From: Zhongshania aliphaticivorans
Lineage (GTDB): Bacteria; Pseudomonadota; Gammaproteobacteria; Pseudomonadales; Spongiibacteraceae
Assembly (NCBI RefSeq): GCF_001586255.1
Contig: NZ_CP014544.1
Span: forward strand, 408,501 to 472,500
Reading direction: 5' to 3'
DNA: 64,000 nucleotides
How positions within the stretch are numbered: the first letter of the stretch is position 1; each line of letters begins with the position of its first letter. The notes under the pieces were generated by a model. The model was not told the origin of the DNA, ran no database searches, and was given only the letters and a program-made list of their open reading frames with translations. Positions 53,391 through 64,000 of the stretch are shown here, piece by piece. A program made the translations under genes and the position numbers.

Positions 53391-54128
53391 TTAAATATCG
53401 ATCACCAGGCCAAGGAAGTAACCGTCAACAGTCACATTGGCTTCTTCGTTGTCGTCTTCTAGCTGCACGTCAAAATTGCGGTAGCCCAGCTCAAGACCCA
53501 AAATACCAAGTTCATAGCCTAGTGCAAGCGTCATGTCGGTGACTTTATTGTCGCCGTAGGCAATAACATTGCCAAGAGCTGAGGCGTATAAGCCGGTTAA
53601 CGGCAATTCAAAGCGGGCGTTTACATAGGCCATGGGAATCGGTGCGTCGATTTCGATAGCGCCTTCACCACTGGCGCCTTTAATGCTCACTTCGCCGTCA
53701 AACATTCTTACCGTTAAGCCGACATCGAGATTTACCCAGTTGTCGAGAATCTCGTAGTAAAAAGTGCCGTCGATATGGCTTAGATCGGTGGTTGATTGAA
53801 CCTCTTCGCCTACCGTATAGACTTTGCCGTCAAAGGTGTAGGGCTTAGTCAATGTACCTTTTTCGCTAATATCAAGATCAGTGCTTTGCAGGCGAATATT
53901 CGGCAGAATCGGTACGGGGTGTTCTAGCGCAACATAAAAACTTTTACCGGTTTCATCGTCGTAGCCAAGATCATCATTCATGTCGATGCTGTCTGAGCCC
54001 GCTTTCACATCACCGTCCCAGCTCTGCTTCCACATATAGGCGCCGGCGGTAGCGCCAACAATATCGGCCTGGCTGCTTACTGAAGCGCTAGCGGCAAGTA
54101 TGGCCAGTGCGATAAGTCTTTTTTGCAT
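53391..54128 (-). CDS. Outer-membrane beta-barrel protein, TIGR04219-like
   Basis: 245 residues. The signal peptide MQKRLIALAILAASASVSSQA is cut before DIVGA. The rest alternates in barrel-like strands, from GATAGAYMWKQSWDGDVK to the last strand VDGYFLGLVIDI. The opening AYMW...W.G and the pattern SFYVALEHPVPILPNIRLQ match a small outer-membrane family I recall as TIGR04219, of unknown function. A terminator follows. Confidence 0.75.
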   Translation of the reverse strand: MQKRLIALAILAASASVSSQADIVGATAGAYMWKQSWDGDVKAGSDSIDMNDDLGYDDETGKSFYVALEHPVPILPNIRLQSTDLDISEKGTLTKPYTFDGKVYTVGEEVQSTTDLSHIDGTFYYEILDNWVNLDVGLTVRMFDGEVSIKGASGEGAIEIDAPIPMAYVNARFELPLTGLYASALGNVIAYGDNKVTDMTLALGYELGILGLELGYRNFDVQLEDDNEEANVTVDGYFLGLVIDI

Positions 54129-54211
54129 GATTTATTCCCCTTGGTATTTTTTAATACTTTAATTATTTCGCGTTGTTTCAACCATAGTACCTGTCTGTTA
54201 CAGGGTAAATA

Positions 54212-55231
<1,020 letters not shown>

Positions 55232-56515
55232 TCAGTTTAAGTTGGCGAAAACGCGTTCGGCTATATCCAGGGTGTCGGCAATATCTTGGTCGCTGTGAGC
55301 GGCGGATAAAAAGCCGGCCTCGTAAGACGCCGGGGCCAGATAAACGCCGCCTTCAAGCATGCCGTGGAAAAAGCGATTAAAGCGCTCGATATCGCAGGCC
55401 ATGACTTGCTGATAATTAGTGACCTGCTCGGCATCGGTAAAAAACACCCCAAACATAGTGCCCACATGGTTGCTGGTCATGGCGATGCCAGCGGCCGAAG
55501 CGCGTTCGCGCAGGCCCTTAATTAATTTGTCGGTTTGCTGGAAAAGTGGCTCGTAAAACCCGGCTTTTTCTATGTGTTCTAACATGCATAAGCCCGCTGC
55601 CATGGCGACGGGGTTGCCAGACAATGTGCCTGCTTGGTACACCGGCCCGCTGGGCGCAATATGATTCATGATTTCGCGCTTGCCACCAAAGGCTGCGACG
55701 GGCATGCCGCCGCCAATAACTTTACCTAGGCAGGTAATGTCGGCGGTCACACCGTAATAACCTTGGGCACCTTGCAGGCCTAGGCGGAAACCGGTCATCA
55801 CCTCATCAATAATCAGTACGCTGCCGCTTTGATCGCAGCACTCGCGCAGGCACTCTAAAAAGCCGGGAATCGGCGGCACGCAGTTCATATTGCCGGCTAC
55901 GGGTTCCACAATAATGCAGGCTATTTGCTCGCCGAATGCTTTGAACGCAGCTTGTACACCTTCAATGTCGTTATAGGTGAGGGTAATGGTGTGCTCTGCC
56001 AAGGCGGCCGGAACACCTGGCGAGCTGGGCACGCCAAGGGTAAGCGCGCCAGAACCCGCTTTAATGAGTAGCGAGTCTGAGTGACCGTGATAACAGCCTT
56101 CAAATTTTATAATTTTGTCGCGGCCGGTGTAGCCCCGGGCCAAGCGAATTGCGCTCATGGTGGCTTCGGTGCCGGAGTTCACCATGCGCACCATGTCCAT
56201 GCCGGGCATGATGCCGCAAATTTTAGCGGCGAGTTGGGTTTCGATTTCGGTGGGGGCGCCGAAGCTCAGGCCTTTTTGTAACTGCTCGGTGACTCTGGCA
56301 ATGATGGCGGGGTGGGCGTGGCCGAGTAGCATTGGTCCCCATGACAGTACGTAGTCGATATACTTTTTGCCGTCAACGTCAAATAAATAGGGGCCTTTGG
56401 CGTGATCGATAAAACGCGGCGTGCCGCCAACGGCTTTAAATGCTCTGACTGGGCTATTAACGCCGCCGGGAATGTATCGACGGGCGACTTCGAATAATTG
56501 TTCTGAGCTGCTCAT
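55232..56515 (-). CDS. hemL: Glutamate-1-semialdehyde 2,1-aminomutase
   Basis: 427 residues, the usual length. It makes 5-aminolevulinate from glutamate semialdehyde with [81 protein letters not shown] and the PLP-Lys segment [16 protein letters not shown] are all conserved. It forms a haem operon with hemB and probably the HemJ-like gene upstream (72-bp gap). Confidence 0.97.
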   Translation of the reverse strand: MSSSEQLFEVARRYIPGGVNSPVRAFKAVGGTPRFIDHAKGPYLFDVDGKKYIDYVLSWGPMLLGHAHPAIIARVTEQLQKGLSFGAPTEIETQLAAKICGIMPGMDMVRMVNSGTEATMSAIRLARGYTGRDKIIKFEGCYHGHSDSLLIKAGSGALTLGVPSSPGVPAALAEHTITLTYNDIEGVQAAFKAFGEQIACIIVEPVAGNMNCVPPIPGFLECLRECCDQSGSVLIIDEVMTGFRLGLQGAQGYYGVTADITCLGKVIGGGMPVAAFGGKREIMNHIAPSGPVYQAGTLSGNPVAMAAGLCMLEHIEKAGFYEPLFQQTDKLIKGLRERASAAGIAMTSNHVGTMFGVFFTDAEQVTNYQQVMACDIERFNRFFHGMLEGGVYLAPASYEAGFLSAAHSDQDIADTLDIAERVFANLN

Positions 56516-56587
56516 AAAAGGCTTCTTGTCATCAATGAAAGGAAATTTGGCAATGCATGCGGGTATTATCCCGCGCCGAGCGTCCCC

Positions 56588-57007
56588 TTAAAAGGGTTTC
56601 AGTACGGCGAGTAGCACAATGGCAAATAGTGCAAAAACAGGTGCTTCATTAAACCAGCGATAAAATACGTGCTTGCGCTGATTTTGGTCGCTGGCAAAGA
56701 CTTTAACAAGGTGGCCGCAATACAGATGGTAGGCGATCAGCCCGACGACAAACACCAGTTTTAACTGCAGCCAGCTGGCGTGCAGATAATAGCTGGGCTG
56801 CTGATAAATCATGAGTGCGCCAAAGACCACGGTTAAAATGGCAAAGGGAGTGACAAAGCGATAGAGCTTACGCTCCATGATTTTGAGTTGATCGCGGGTG
56901 GCTTGATCCTCGCTCATGGCGTGGTAAACAAATAATCTGGGCAGGTAAAAAATACCGGCAAACCAGCAGATTACGGCAATGATATGAAAGGCCTTCAGCC
57001 AGAGCAT
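56588..57007 (-). CDS. hemJ: HemJ-like protoporphyrinogen oxidase, membrane protein
   Basis: 139 residues with four predicted membrane helices (about 3-22, 50-70, 78-100, 120-138). The opening LWLKAFHIIAVICWFAGIFYLPRLFVYHA has the conserved His in KAFHII and the R/Y pattern of HemJ (formerly UPF0093), which oxidises protoporphyrinogen IX without oxygen as electron sink. The placement before hemL-hemB supports it. I start at the ATG that opens MLWLKAFH; the longer ORF upstream is not family-like. Confidence 0.88.
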   Translation of the reverse strand: MLWLKAFHIIAVICWFAGIFYLPRLFVYHAMSEDQATRDQLKIMERKLYRFVTPFAILTVVFGALMIYQQPSYYLHASWLQLKLVFVVGLIAYHLYCGHLVKVFASDQNQRKHVFYRWFNEAPVFALFAIVLLAVLKPF

Positions 57008-57180
57008 CGGGGGGTATCCTGTTGGGGTGGCAAAATTACATGTGTCGGCGCTGGGTGTGCCAAGTGATTTAGCATACAATATCCCTTAGCCAAATGCGGC
57101 CCGCCGCAAGTTTTTTTCGTGCTGAATCTCATTCTTAGCGTTGGTTTTTGCGCTGCTGCCTGCACAGGCCTCTTAATATT

Positions 57181-58587
57181 ATGACGACTAACAGGAAACG
57201 CACCCGAACTGCTCGCAGGCTTCGTCTGTGGTGGGTTTTGGGCAATCGCCATACACGTCGTCAATTCGGTACGGTTGAAGACTGGAAAACCCGTGGAGTT
57301 TTCTGGTTGGGCGCCTTAACCGTTGGCTTGGTCATTCAGAGCTTTGCGTGGCTGTCAGAAGAGAGCTACGGCCTCACTGAAACTATTTTTGCCTATAACC
57401 CCTACCTGTTTTTGCTGATTACGCCACTGGGCTTGGTCGCGATTGTGTGGGTGATGAACAAAGGCGGGAAGGCCTCGCGGGGGAGTGGTATTCCACAAGT
57501 CTTGCTTGCCCATAAGCAAAGCTATCACTGGTTGCGGGGGCCGTTTTTATCGTTGCGAGTGGCAACGTTAAAGGTTTTGCTCACTTGCGCAGGTTTGCTG
57601 GTGGGCGCAACAGTGGGGCGCGAGGGCCCGAGCGTGCACGTTGGCGCGGCAATCATGTATAAGTTTGGTTGCTGGGCAAAGCTAAAACAGCGTCAGGTTG
57701 AAAGCAGTTTGATTGTTGCTGGCGGTGCAGCAGGAGTGTCTGCGGCCTTTAATGCGCCCTTGGCGGGTATTGTATTTGCCATTGAAGAGTTACAGCAGTC
57801 GATGGAGGCGCGCACTACCGGAACCTTTATCATGGCAATTATTCTGTCGGGGGTGGTGGTATTGGCCTTTGCAGGGCATTACAGCTACTTTGGCGTGCCA
57901 GAAGTTTCCGCCATGCCGTTTGCTTATTACCCCTATATTATCGGTATAAGTGTGGCTTGCGGTTTGTTGGGCGGTTTGTTTAGTGTGCTGTTGGTGCAGG
58001 GTAATCGCGCCATTGCGCCGCTAGTTCAGCAATGGCCGCTGCGGGTCGCGTTTTGCATTGGTTTACTGCTCGCGGTGATGGCTATTTTGTCTGGCGGTTT
58101 AACCATGGGTAGTGGCTATGTGGAGGCTAAGGCGTTACTGGCGGGAGAAGACGAGGCGAGCTGGCTTGCGGCTGCCGGCAAAATGCTGGCAACCTTACTA
58201 ACCTATTTTAGTGGTATTCCCGGCGGCATTTTTTCGCCAAGCTTGGCGGCGGGGGCGGAATTAGGTTCTGCAATGGGTACGCTATTCCCGCAGGTGCCCG
58301 CGGTGTCGTTAATTTTGGTGGGTATGGCGAGTTACTTTGCGGGTGTTGTGCAGCGACCAATTACAGCCTTTGTGATTGTGCTGGAGTTGACCGGCAATAA
58401 CCACGATATACTACCGGCGCTAATGGTGAGCGCGCTGACGGCAACGGCGGTTTCGAAATTAATTATGCCAGAACCGGTCTATCATGTATTGGCTAAGGAT
58501 TTGCTGCGGGGCTGGGAGCATTTGCTTCGCGATAAAACGGAGCCGCCGGCAGCAGCGCGGGTAGAAGAAGCGCAGGTCACTAAATAA
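57181..58587 (+). CDS. ClC-family chloride channel/antiporter
   Basis: 468 residues with about 12 membrane helices. The chloride-site segments are GSGIPQV, GREGPSVHVGA (gating Glu in GREGP), GVSAAFNAPLAGIVFAIEEL and GIPGGIFSPSLAAGAELG, and AGVVQRPITAFVIVLELTGN comes before the C terminus. Bacterial members are H+/Cl- exchangers for acid resistance, or channels. The protein has no C-terminal CBS pair. It is divergent from the hemJ gene across about 170 bp. Confidence 0.93.
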   Translation: MTTNRKRTRTARRLRLWWVLGNRHTRRQFGTVEDWKTRGVFWLGALTVGLVIQSFAWLSEESYGLTETIFAYNPYLFLLITPLGLVAIVWVMNKGGKASRGSGIPQVLLAHKQSYHWLRGPFLSLRVATLKVLLTCAGLLVGATVGREGPSVHVGAAIMYKFGCWAKLKQRQVESSLIVAGGAAGVSAAFNAPLAGIVFAIEELQQSMEARTTGTFIMAIILSGVVVLAFAGHYSYFGVPEVSAMPFAYYPYIIGISVACGLLGGLFSVLLVQGNRAIAPLVQQWPLRVAFCIGLLLAVMAILSGGLTMGSGYVEAKALLAGEDEASWLAAAGKMLATLLTYFSGIPGGIFSPSLAAGAELGSAMGTLFPQVPAVSLILVGMASYFAGVVQRPITAFVIVLELTGNNHDILPALMVSALTATAVSKLIMPEPVYHVLAKDLLRGWEHLLRDKTEPPAAARVEEAQVTK

Positions 58588-58613
58588 TATTCGGTGAATG
58601 AAGGAGAGTTTAG

Positions 58614-59654
58614 GTGTTAAAAGTCGGAATTGTAGGTGGTACGGGTTATACCGGCGTGGAGTTGCTGCGTTTATTGTCGACTCATGCTGAGGCCGAAGTG
58701 GTTATGATTACTTCGCGTGCAGAAGACGGTGTTGCTGTTGATGAGTTGTTCCCCAGTTTGCGCGGGGCAATGGATCTGCGTTTCTCGACGCCGGATGTGA
58801 AGTTGCTCGCGACGTGCGATGTGGTGTTTTTCGCGACGCCCCACAATGTTGCCATGAATATGGTGCCAGAATTACTGGCGGCGGGAACCCGTGTTATCGA
58901 CTTGTCGGCCGATTTTCGTATCACCAATGCTGACTTGTGGTCTAAGTGGTATCACGAAAAGCACGTTTGCCCGGATGTTCTGGCCACTGCAGTTTACGGC
59001 TTACCCGAGCGCAACGCTGAAAAAATTCGCAGCGCCAAATTAATAGCTTGTCCTGGCTGCTACCCTACGGCGGTGCAGTTAGGTCTCATCCCGCTACTGG
59101 AAGAGAAGCTGGTTGATCCTAGTCGCTTAATTGTCAGTGCGGCCTCAGGGGTTAGCGGTGCTGGGCGTCAGGCTAAGATCGATAATTTGTTTACTGAATT
59201 GTCAGAGAGCTTTAAGGCTTATGGGGTTGGCGGTCATCGTCACCTGCCTGAAATTGAACAAGAATTGGCGCTCGCGGCGAAAGGCCCAGTGGGTTTAACG
59301 TTCACGCCACACCTACTGCCTCAGGTGCGGGGCATTCACGCCACCATGTATGCTGAGATGATCGACCCAGCGGTGCCCTTAGATGAAATACAGTTTTTGT
59401 TTGAAAAGCGCTACGCCGACGCCCCTTTTGTCGATGTGATGCCCCTGGGTAGTACACCTCAGACGCGCACGGTGCGTGGTAGTAATATGTGTCGCATCGC
59501 GTTGTATCGCCCTCAAAATAGGGACACGCTGGTAGTCCTCTCGGCAATCGATAATTTGGTTAAAGGTGCCTCGGGTCAGGCGATTCAAAATATGAACTTG
59601 ATGTTCGGTTTACCCGAAACCATGGGTTTGCAAGGCTTGGCGTTACTGCCCTAG
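58614..59654 (+). CDS. argC: N-acetyl-gamma-glutamyl-phosphate reductase
   Basis: 346 residues, normal length. It makes N-acetylglutamate semialdehyde in arginine synthesis, using [24 protein letters not shown] is the cofactor loop, [14 protein letters not shown] has the catalytic Cys149, and [13 protein letters not shown] has the catalytic His. GTG start with GGAGAG upstream, 26 bp after the ClC gene. argC next to erpA is the normal layout in many gammaproteobacteria. Confidence 0.97.
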   Translation: MLKVGIVGGTGYTGVELLRLLSTHAEAEVVMITSRAEDGVAVDELFPSLRGAMDLRFSTPDVKLLATCDVVFFATPHNVAMNMVPELLAAGTRVIDLSADFRITNADLWSKWYHEKHVCPDVLATAVYGLPERNAEKIRSAKLIACPGCYPTAVQLGLIPLLEEKLVDPSRLIVSAASGVSGAGRQAKIDNLFTELSESFKAYGVGGHRHLPEIEQELALAAKGPVGLTFTPHLLPQVRGIHATMYAEMIDPAVPLDEIQFLFEKRYADAPFVDVMPLGSTPQTRTVRGSNMCRIALYRPQNRDTLVVLSAIDNLVKGASGQAIQNMNLMFGLPETMGLQGLALLP

Positions 59655-59727
59655 GGTTTGCTCTAAGAAAAGCAATGGCGGTTAATTCTTGACTGATTTA
59701 GTCGGGAATTGGATAATCACCCTATTT

Positions 59728-59747
59728 ACGACGCCAAGCGGCGTCGT
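59728..59747 (+). promoter_or_regulatory. ACGACGCC/GGCGTCGT hairpin just before the erpA ribosome site
   Basis: Perfect 8-bp arms (59728-59735 and 59740-59747) with a 4-base loop lie 18 bases upstream of the erpA ATG. The stem is close to the ribosome site GAGGTGG. It could end argC transcription or affect erpA translation; no U run makes a terminator less likely. Confidence 0.4.
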
Positions 59748-59765
59748 TGGTTTGTGAGGTGGACT

Positions 59766-60119
59766 ATGTCTGCAGTTGAACAATTTACCCCCACCGTGCT
59801 GACTTTAACGGATCGGGCGGTGGCGAAGGTAAAAAATTTGGTGGCTGAAGAGGCCAATGACGACCTGAAGTTGCGCGTGTTTGTTACCGGTGGCGGCTGT
59901 TCGGGTTTTCAGTACGGTTTTACTTTTGATGAGCTTGCTGAAGAAGATGATACCTTGGTAGAGCGAGATGGTGTTGTGGTGCTGGTTGATCCTCTGAGCT
60001 ACCAGTATATTGACGGTGCGCAGCTAGATTATACTGAGGGCTTAGAAGGTTCGCGCTTTGTAGTGAGTAATCCCAATGCCAGCACAACCTGCGGCTGTGG
60101 CTCTTCGTTCTCGGTTTGA
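59766..60119 (+). CDS. erpA: A-type Fe-S carrier protein
   Basis: 117 residues. It carries and inserts iron-sulfur clusters into target enzymes. The three conserved Cys lie in [11 protein letters not shown] and [11 protein letters not shown]. The start is the ATG after GAGGTGG; 19 further upstream codons in the ORF overlap the hairpin. It is between argC and the convergent anmK. Confidence 0.95.
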   Translation: MSAVEQFTPTVLTLTDRAVAKVKNLVAEEANDDLKLRVFVTGGGCSGFQYGFTFDELAEEDDTLVERDGVVVLVDPLSYQYIDGAQLDYTEGLEGSRFVVSNPNASTTCGCGSSFSV

Positions 60120-60132
60120 TTTCTCAGTATCC

Positions 60133-61254
60133 TTAGCCGGGATACACCGCGCCTAATACGCGCGGTCCTTTGGCGCCCGTCACTGCGGGCACATTGCCAG
60201 CTAAGCTCATAATATTCTGTTTTGCCAGCCAGGCGAAGGCCGCAGCTTCTACCCAGTCGGGGTGAATGCCTAGGGCTTCTGTTGTAGCCACTTTATGATC
60301 AGCTAAGAGCGCTTGAATTCGAGAGTAGAGCGCCTGATTGGCGCTGCCGCCCCCGCAAATAAAAACCTCAGAATCCTTTTGGCTGCATTCGTCGATCGCG
60401 TCACAAATACTGCGCGCAGTAAGTTCGAGTAATGTCGCCTGAACATCTGGCGGCCTTATGTCTGCTAGTGATTCTAGGGCTTTAAGTAGCTGGGCCAAAT
60501 TAAATTGTTCGCGGCCGGTACTCTTGGGGCCGTGCATCGCGTAATAAGGATCTTGTAGCAAGGTCTCTAGGAGGTCTTGATTCAGTTTTCCGCTTTGCGC
60601 CCATGCGCCGTCGCGATCAAAGGCATGACCTTGGCAGTGCATAATCCAGCTGTCCATTAAGACATTGCCGGGGCCGGTGTCAAAACCAATTACCTCGCCA
60701 TCGGCCTTTAAGAGGCTAATGTTCGCCATGCCGCCAATATTGACAATCAAGCGCTCTATGCCTGCTTGGCTGAATGCGGCAACGTGAAAGGCGGGGACTA
60801 ACGGAGCGCCTTGGCCACCAGCGGCAATATCTCGGCGGCGGAAATCGGCAACCGTGGTGATGCCCGAAATTTCGGCAATAGTATTGGGGTCGCCAATTTG
60901 CAGGGTAAATGCCAAGTCGTTGCTGCGCTGCGCGTCGGGTGGCCGGTGGCGAACGGTTTGGCCATGGCTACCAATGGCGCGTATTTCTAATGGTGAGATT
61001 CCCGCGGATCGGCACAAGTCGAGAGCCGTTTGGGCAAAGAGCTCGCCTAGCTCGCGATCAAGTTTGCCTAGTAATTCTATCTCGTCAGCAGTGCCGCCGC
61101 AGAGTTCGAGAATTTGCGTTTTGAGCGTTGCGGGTAGCGTTGCTGAGAGGCTGTGTACTAATTCGATGCGGTCGGCGTTGAAACTAACTAATGCGGCATC
61201 GATCGCATCTAAGCTTGTGCCAGACATTAAGCCAATATAGTAATGTTTGCTCAT
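60133..61254 (-). CDS. anmK: Anhydro-N-acetylmuramic acid kinase
   Basis: 373 residues, normal length. It turns cell-wall-derived anhydroMurNAc into MurNAc-6-phosphate during wall recycling. YIGLMSGTSLDAIDAALV is the phosphate-binding loop; SHGQTVRH, VADFRRRDIAAGGQGAPLVPAFH, IGGMANISLL and VFICGGGSANQALYSRIQ are typical. Its ATG overlaps the stop of the M23 peptidase gene by one base, so the two wall-remodelling genes are coupled. Confidence 0.96.
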   Translation of the reverse strand: MSKHYYIGLMSGTSLDAIDAALVSFNADRIELVHSLSATLPATLKTQILELCGGTADEIELLGKLDRELGELFAQTALDLCRSAGISPLEIRAIGSHGQTVRHRPPDAQRSNDLAFTLQIGDPNTIAEISGITTVADFRRRDIAAGGQGAPLVPAFHVAAFSQAGIERLIVNIGGMANISLLKADGEVIGFDTGPGNVLMDSWIMHCQGHAFDRDGAWAQSGKLNQDLLETLLQDPYYAMHGPKSTGREQFNLAQLLKALESLADIRPPDVQATLLELTARSICDAIDECSQKDSEVFICGGGSANQALYSRIQALLADHKVATTEALGIHPDWVEAAAFAWLAKQNIMSLAGNVPAVTGAKGPRVLGAVYPG

Positions 61255-62591
61255 TAGCCTGCATCAACGCCGGTGTAGTTGCGCTGCGCCGCATAGGTTC
61301 TGAGTTGCAGCTGCATACCAGCTATTTGCGCTTTGAATTCCGGCATGGCGCCATCGGCCACTTTTTTGGGTGCGGGCAACTGTTTTACGATAGTCGCTGG
61401 ATTGCGGTGCACGCCGTTGAGCAGAAATTCGTAGTGTAAGTGGGGGCCGGTGGCGTAACCGGTCGATCCAACCCAGCCGATTGTTTCCCGCTGTCGAACG
61501 CGATCGCCTTTCGATACGGCGCGTTTGTGCAAGTGCAAGTATTTGGTCATATACGCTTCGCCGTGCTTAATAAACACGTAGTTACCGTTGGCTTTTGAAT
61601 AGCCTGCATCAGCGACGCGGCCATCGCCAGCGGCGTAAACGGGAGTGCCTCGGGGGGCAGCGTAATCAACACCTCGATGGGGGCGCACGGTTTTAAATAC
61701 GGGGTGGAGGCGCTTGGGGTTAAAGCCCGAGCTGATGCGGGTGAAATCCAGCGGGGCCCGCAGGAAGGCTTTGCGCATGCTTTCGCCGGCTTCGGAGAAA
61801 TAGTCTACTTCGCCTTGTTTGTTGATGTAGCGGTAGGCCTCAAAGGATTTGCCGCGGTTAAAGTATTGTGCCGCGAGAATTTGGCCGCTGCTCAGTAACT
61901 CACCGTTTAAGTACAGCTCTTCATAGATAACAATAAAGTAGTCATCTTTGCGAACGTCGTAGACAAAGTCTAAAACCCCGCCAAAAATATTGGCGAGCTC
62001 CATAATAATGCCTTGGCTAACGCCTGCATCTTGGGCTGCTCTATATAAGGAAGATGTGATTGTAGCGCTGGCAACGCGTTGACGAATTTCTGGTGTTTCG
62101 GTCATCTTGGTGGTGGTGAAACCGGTTACACCGCGCTCAAAGACAATGCTGTTTAGCTTGTCTATTTGGAAGCTCATTGCGTCGAGTTGGCCGTCGTCGC
62201 TAATTTTGAAAGACAGTTTTTGTCCCGGCCGAATTTTATTCAGAGCCTTGGCTTTGGTAGAGCTGCTCAATAATTCGTGAAGGTCTTGGGGGCTAAGGTC
62301 GGCGCGACTGAATATGGCGGAGAGAGAGTCGCCATTTTTAACCGGGATTTCCTTCCATGCTTGCTCTGCCACAACCGGCGCTACTTCAGGTGCAGTGCTG
62401 ACTCTGCTGGGTGTGAGTTCCAAGTCGAGGGGGATTGCTGTGCGCTTGGCCTCGGCATTTTCGCCCGGCAATAAGAGTAGTGCTAACCCTAGGGCAATAA
62501 GCGTCGATGCTGCCAGTGCTAAATGGCGGCGGGGAAACTTGCCAGCGGGTGATTTGCGCATGGCATGCCGTTTGGTAATCCAGTTCTGCAT
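61254..62591 (-). CDS. Peptidoglycan DD-metalloendopeptidase, M23 family with LysM-like OapA domain
   Basis: 445 residues. A signal anchor lies at about 23-42 (LALAASTLIALGLALLLLPG). About 80-170 is an OapA/LysM-like wall-binding part (VKNGDSLSAIFSRADLSPQDL), and 300-420 is a LytM/M23 zinc domain with HRGVDYAAPRGTPVY and TGPHLHYEFLLNG (HxxxD and HxH ligands intact). It resembles E. coli MepM, which cuts peptide crosslinks during wall growth. A second Met near residue 11 is an alternative start. It sits upstream of anmK and divergent from tyrS. Confidence 0.92.
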   Translation of the reverse strand: MQNWITKRHAMRKSPAGKFPRRHLALAASTLIALGLALLLLPGENAEAKRTAIPLDLELTPSRVSTAPEVAPVVAEQAWKEIPVKNGDSLSAIFSRADLSPQDLHELLSSSTKAKALNKIRPGQKLSFKISDDGQLDAMSFQIDKLNSIVFERGVTGFTTTKMTETPEIRQRVASATITSSLYRAAQDAGVSQGIIMELANIFGGVLDFVYDVRKDDYFIVIYEELYLNGELLSSGQILAAQYFNRGKSFEAYRYINKQGEVDYFSEAGESMRKAFLRAPLDFTRISSGFNPKRLHPVFKTVRPHRGVDYAAPRGTPVYAAGDGRVADAGYSKANGNYVFIKHGEAYMTKYLHLHKRAVSKGDRVRQRETIGWVGSTGYATGPHLHYEFLLNGVHRNPATIVKQLPAPKKVADGAMPEFKAQIAGMQLQLRTYAAQRNYTGVDAG

Positions 62592-62838
62592 AGTTTCGCT
62601 ACTTCATACCTTGCTGGTGATTTTTTGCTCAGTATAACAAATGTACAGGGCTGCTAAAGTTCGTATTAACCGAAAGTTAAAGTAGATTCTAGCTTGTGGG
62701 CGGCGGCATGTCAGCTTTTCTCGGTTTGCATTTCAGTTTGGTTGTTGTATCTTGCCGCCTTCTCAATCAGTTTCTTGGTATCGCAAGCGCCGTATATAGA
62801 GGTTGCTTGCGCTTTCCCTTTGATGAAAGGTCGACGGT

Positions 62839-64000
62839 ATGACAGCGGTAAATGCAGAATTGCTCACGGAATTAGAAGCGCGCGGTTTGGTCGCGCAAAT
62901 GACGGGCGAAAATGGTCTGTCAGAGTATTTGTCCAGTGAGATGCGCACCCTCTATTGTGGCTTTGATCCAACAGCAGACAGTCTTCATATCGGTCACTTG
63001 GTGCCTTTGTTGGCGCTGCGACGTTTTCAGCAGGCAGGGCATAAGCCTATTGCCTTGGTGGGCGGTGCTACCGGTTTGATTGGTGATCCAAGCTTTAAGG
63101 CTCAGGAACGCCAATTGAATACGCCTGATATCGTCGCTAATTGGGCGGGTAGACTAAAAGGACAGGTGTCGCGTTTTATTGATTTTGATAGTGGCGAGAA
63201 TGCCGCAGAAGTGGTCAATAACCTAGACTGGTTTGGTCAAATGTCGGCGCTGGAGTTTTTGCGGGATATCGGTAAGCACTTCACCATAAATAATATGATC
63301 GCCAAAGAGTCGGTTAAGCAGCGCCTTAATAGAGAGGGTTCTGGGATCTCCTTTACAGAGTTCAGCTACTCTTTATTGCAGGGCATGGATTTTTCCGAGC
63401 TGTATAAACGTAATGGCTGCACCCTGCAGCTGGGTGGCTCGGATCAGTGGGGCAATATTATTGCTGGGGTAGATCTCACTCGTCGTCAGCACGGCGTTGC
63501 GGTTCATGGTTTAACCATGCCTTTAGTGACTAAGTCTGACGGCACCAAATTTGGTAAAACGGAGTCGGGCACCGTATGGCTTGACCCAGCCAAAACCTCT
63601 CCTTATGCCTTTTACCAGTTTTGGTTGGGGACTGCAGATGCCGATGTATATAAATTCCTGCGTTACTTCACGTTTTTGTCGTTGGTTGAGATCGACGCGA
63701 TAGAGCAGGCTGATAGAGAGGCGGGTCGCCCAGGTGCGCAGCGGATTCTCGCTGAGCAAATGACGAGCCTAATACATGGCGATGAGGAGTTGGCTGGCGC
63801 GCAGCGTATAACTGAAGCGCTGTTTTCTGGTGATTTAGCCGAATTGTCGGCAAGCGACCTTGCGCAATTGCAATTAGATGGCTTGCCCACCTCTATGCTA
63901 GATAGGAGTGAGCTGCTTGATCGGCCGCTTACTCAGTTGTTGGCTGACATCGGTATGGGGGCGGGTAAGCAGATAAAAGACGCTTTGGGGCGCAATGCGG
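62839..64000 (+). CDS. tyrS: Tyrosyl-tRNA synthetase, N-terminal part (cut by window end)
   Basis: 387 codons are visible and the frame is open to the edge; about 10-20 residues are missing. [26 protein letters not shown] is the HIGH-like region, [10 protein letters not shown] and [15 protein letters not shown] bind tyrosine, and [20 protein letters not shown] holds the KFGKT signature of class Ic TyrRS. The C-terminal part starts an S4-like domain ([16 protein letters not shown]). AAGG lies eight bases before the ATG. It is divergent from the M23 gene, over a 247-bp gap where no gene is seen. Confidence 0.97.
   Translation, partial: MTAVNAELLTELEARGLVAQMTGENGLSEYLSSEMRTLYCGFDPTADSLHIGHLVPLLALRRFQQAGHKPIALVGGATGLIGDPSFKAQERQLNTPDIVANWAGRLKGQVSRFIDFDSGENAAEVVNNLDWFGQMSALEFLRDIGKHFTINNMIAKESVKQRLNREGSGISFTEFSYSLLQGMDFSELYKRNGCTLQLGGSDQWGNIIAGVDLTRRQHGVAVHGLTMPLVTKSDGTKFGKTESGTVWLDPAKTSPYAFYQFWLGTADADVYKFLRYFTFLSLVEIDAIEQADREAGRPGAQRILAEQMTSLIHGDEELAGAQRITEALFSGDLAELSASDLAQLQLDGLPTSMLDRSELLDRPLTQLLADIGMGAGKQIKDALGRNA

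Noticed and set aside
62592..62838. tRNA or riboswitch upstream of tyrS
   Set aside because: No cloverleaf or T-box-like structure was seen by eye in the gap; T-boxes are also not expected in gammaproteobacteria.

Overview
The window reads as chromosomal DNA of a free-living, probably marine gammaproteobacterium. The dksA-gluQ-cbrA-cbrB-pcnB-folK-panB-panC-panD...acs gene order is the one known from Pseudomonas. Codon use and the terpenoid/branched acyl-CoA genes would suit a Spongiibacteraceae/Cellvibrionales-type relative, but that placement is inference. No rRNA, tRNA, CRISPR array, prophage or intact insertion sequence was seen.

Layout. (1) 1-15.7 kb is a catabolic island for branched or terpenoid acyl-CoAs, resembling the Pseudomonas atu (acyclic terpene utilisation) and liu (leucine/isovalerate) systems. 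It holds a partial acyl-CoA ligase, a GST, a TetR regulator, an enoyl-CoA isomerase-like protein, two Tyr-less SDRs of the 2,4-dienoyl-CoA reductase type, a biotin-dependent acyl-CoA carboxylase with separate BC, BCCP and CT genes, an isovaleryl/citronellyl-type acyl-CoA dehydrogenase, an AtuA protein split into two genes and a LiuC-type hydratase. A LysR/VOC pair bracketed by related palindromes and a ParD-like/map pair lie inside it. A 161-bp tandem repeat sits at 532-930. (2) 16-28.9 kb carries an outer-membrane barrel, a DUF6351 lipoprotein and a glyoxylate-shunt region (aceK, then aceA and glcB divergent, then a LysR regulator), with an LLM oxidoreductase, rraA and a possible ADP-ribosyltransferase-fold protein between. 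(3) 29-34.5 kb has a SlyD-like isomerase and a three-gene glucosylglycerate module: a glycerate kinase/HAD phosphatase fusion, a GT81-like glucosyl-3-phosphoglycerate synthase and a GH13_18 phosphorylase. (4) 34.6-38.4 kb has an acyl-CoA dehydrogenase and acs. (5) 38.6-50 kb holds pantothenate synthesis (panD, panC, panB), a deoxynucleoside kinase, folK, pcnB, the CbrA/CbrB two-component system, gluQ and dksA. (6) 50-64 kb holds an aminotransferase, a truncated globin, a Nudix hydrolase, haem synthesis (hemJ-hemL-hemB), a ClC transporter, argC, erpA, anmK, an M23 peptidase and the start of tyrS.

The most notable signals are not among the long reading frames. Between cbrB and pcnB, where Pseudomonas encodes the small RNA CrcZ, the minus strand carries a near-consensus sigma-54 promoter, upstream GTTAC/GTAAC repeats, an A-rich run of AAYAAYAA motifs and a terminator hairpin. 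This is a compact CrcZ-like RNA candidate that would tie CbrAB to Hfq/Crc catabolite repression. A 58-codon membrane-protein ORF overlapping the cbrA start matches the position of Pseudomonas cbrX. The glucosylglycerate module is a second candidate system: its kinase-phosphatase fusion would join re-use of released glycerate to formation of the solute.
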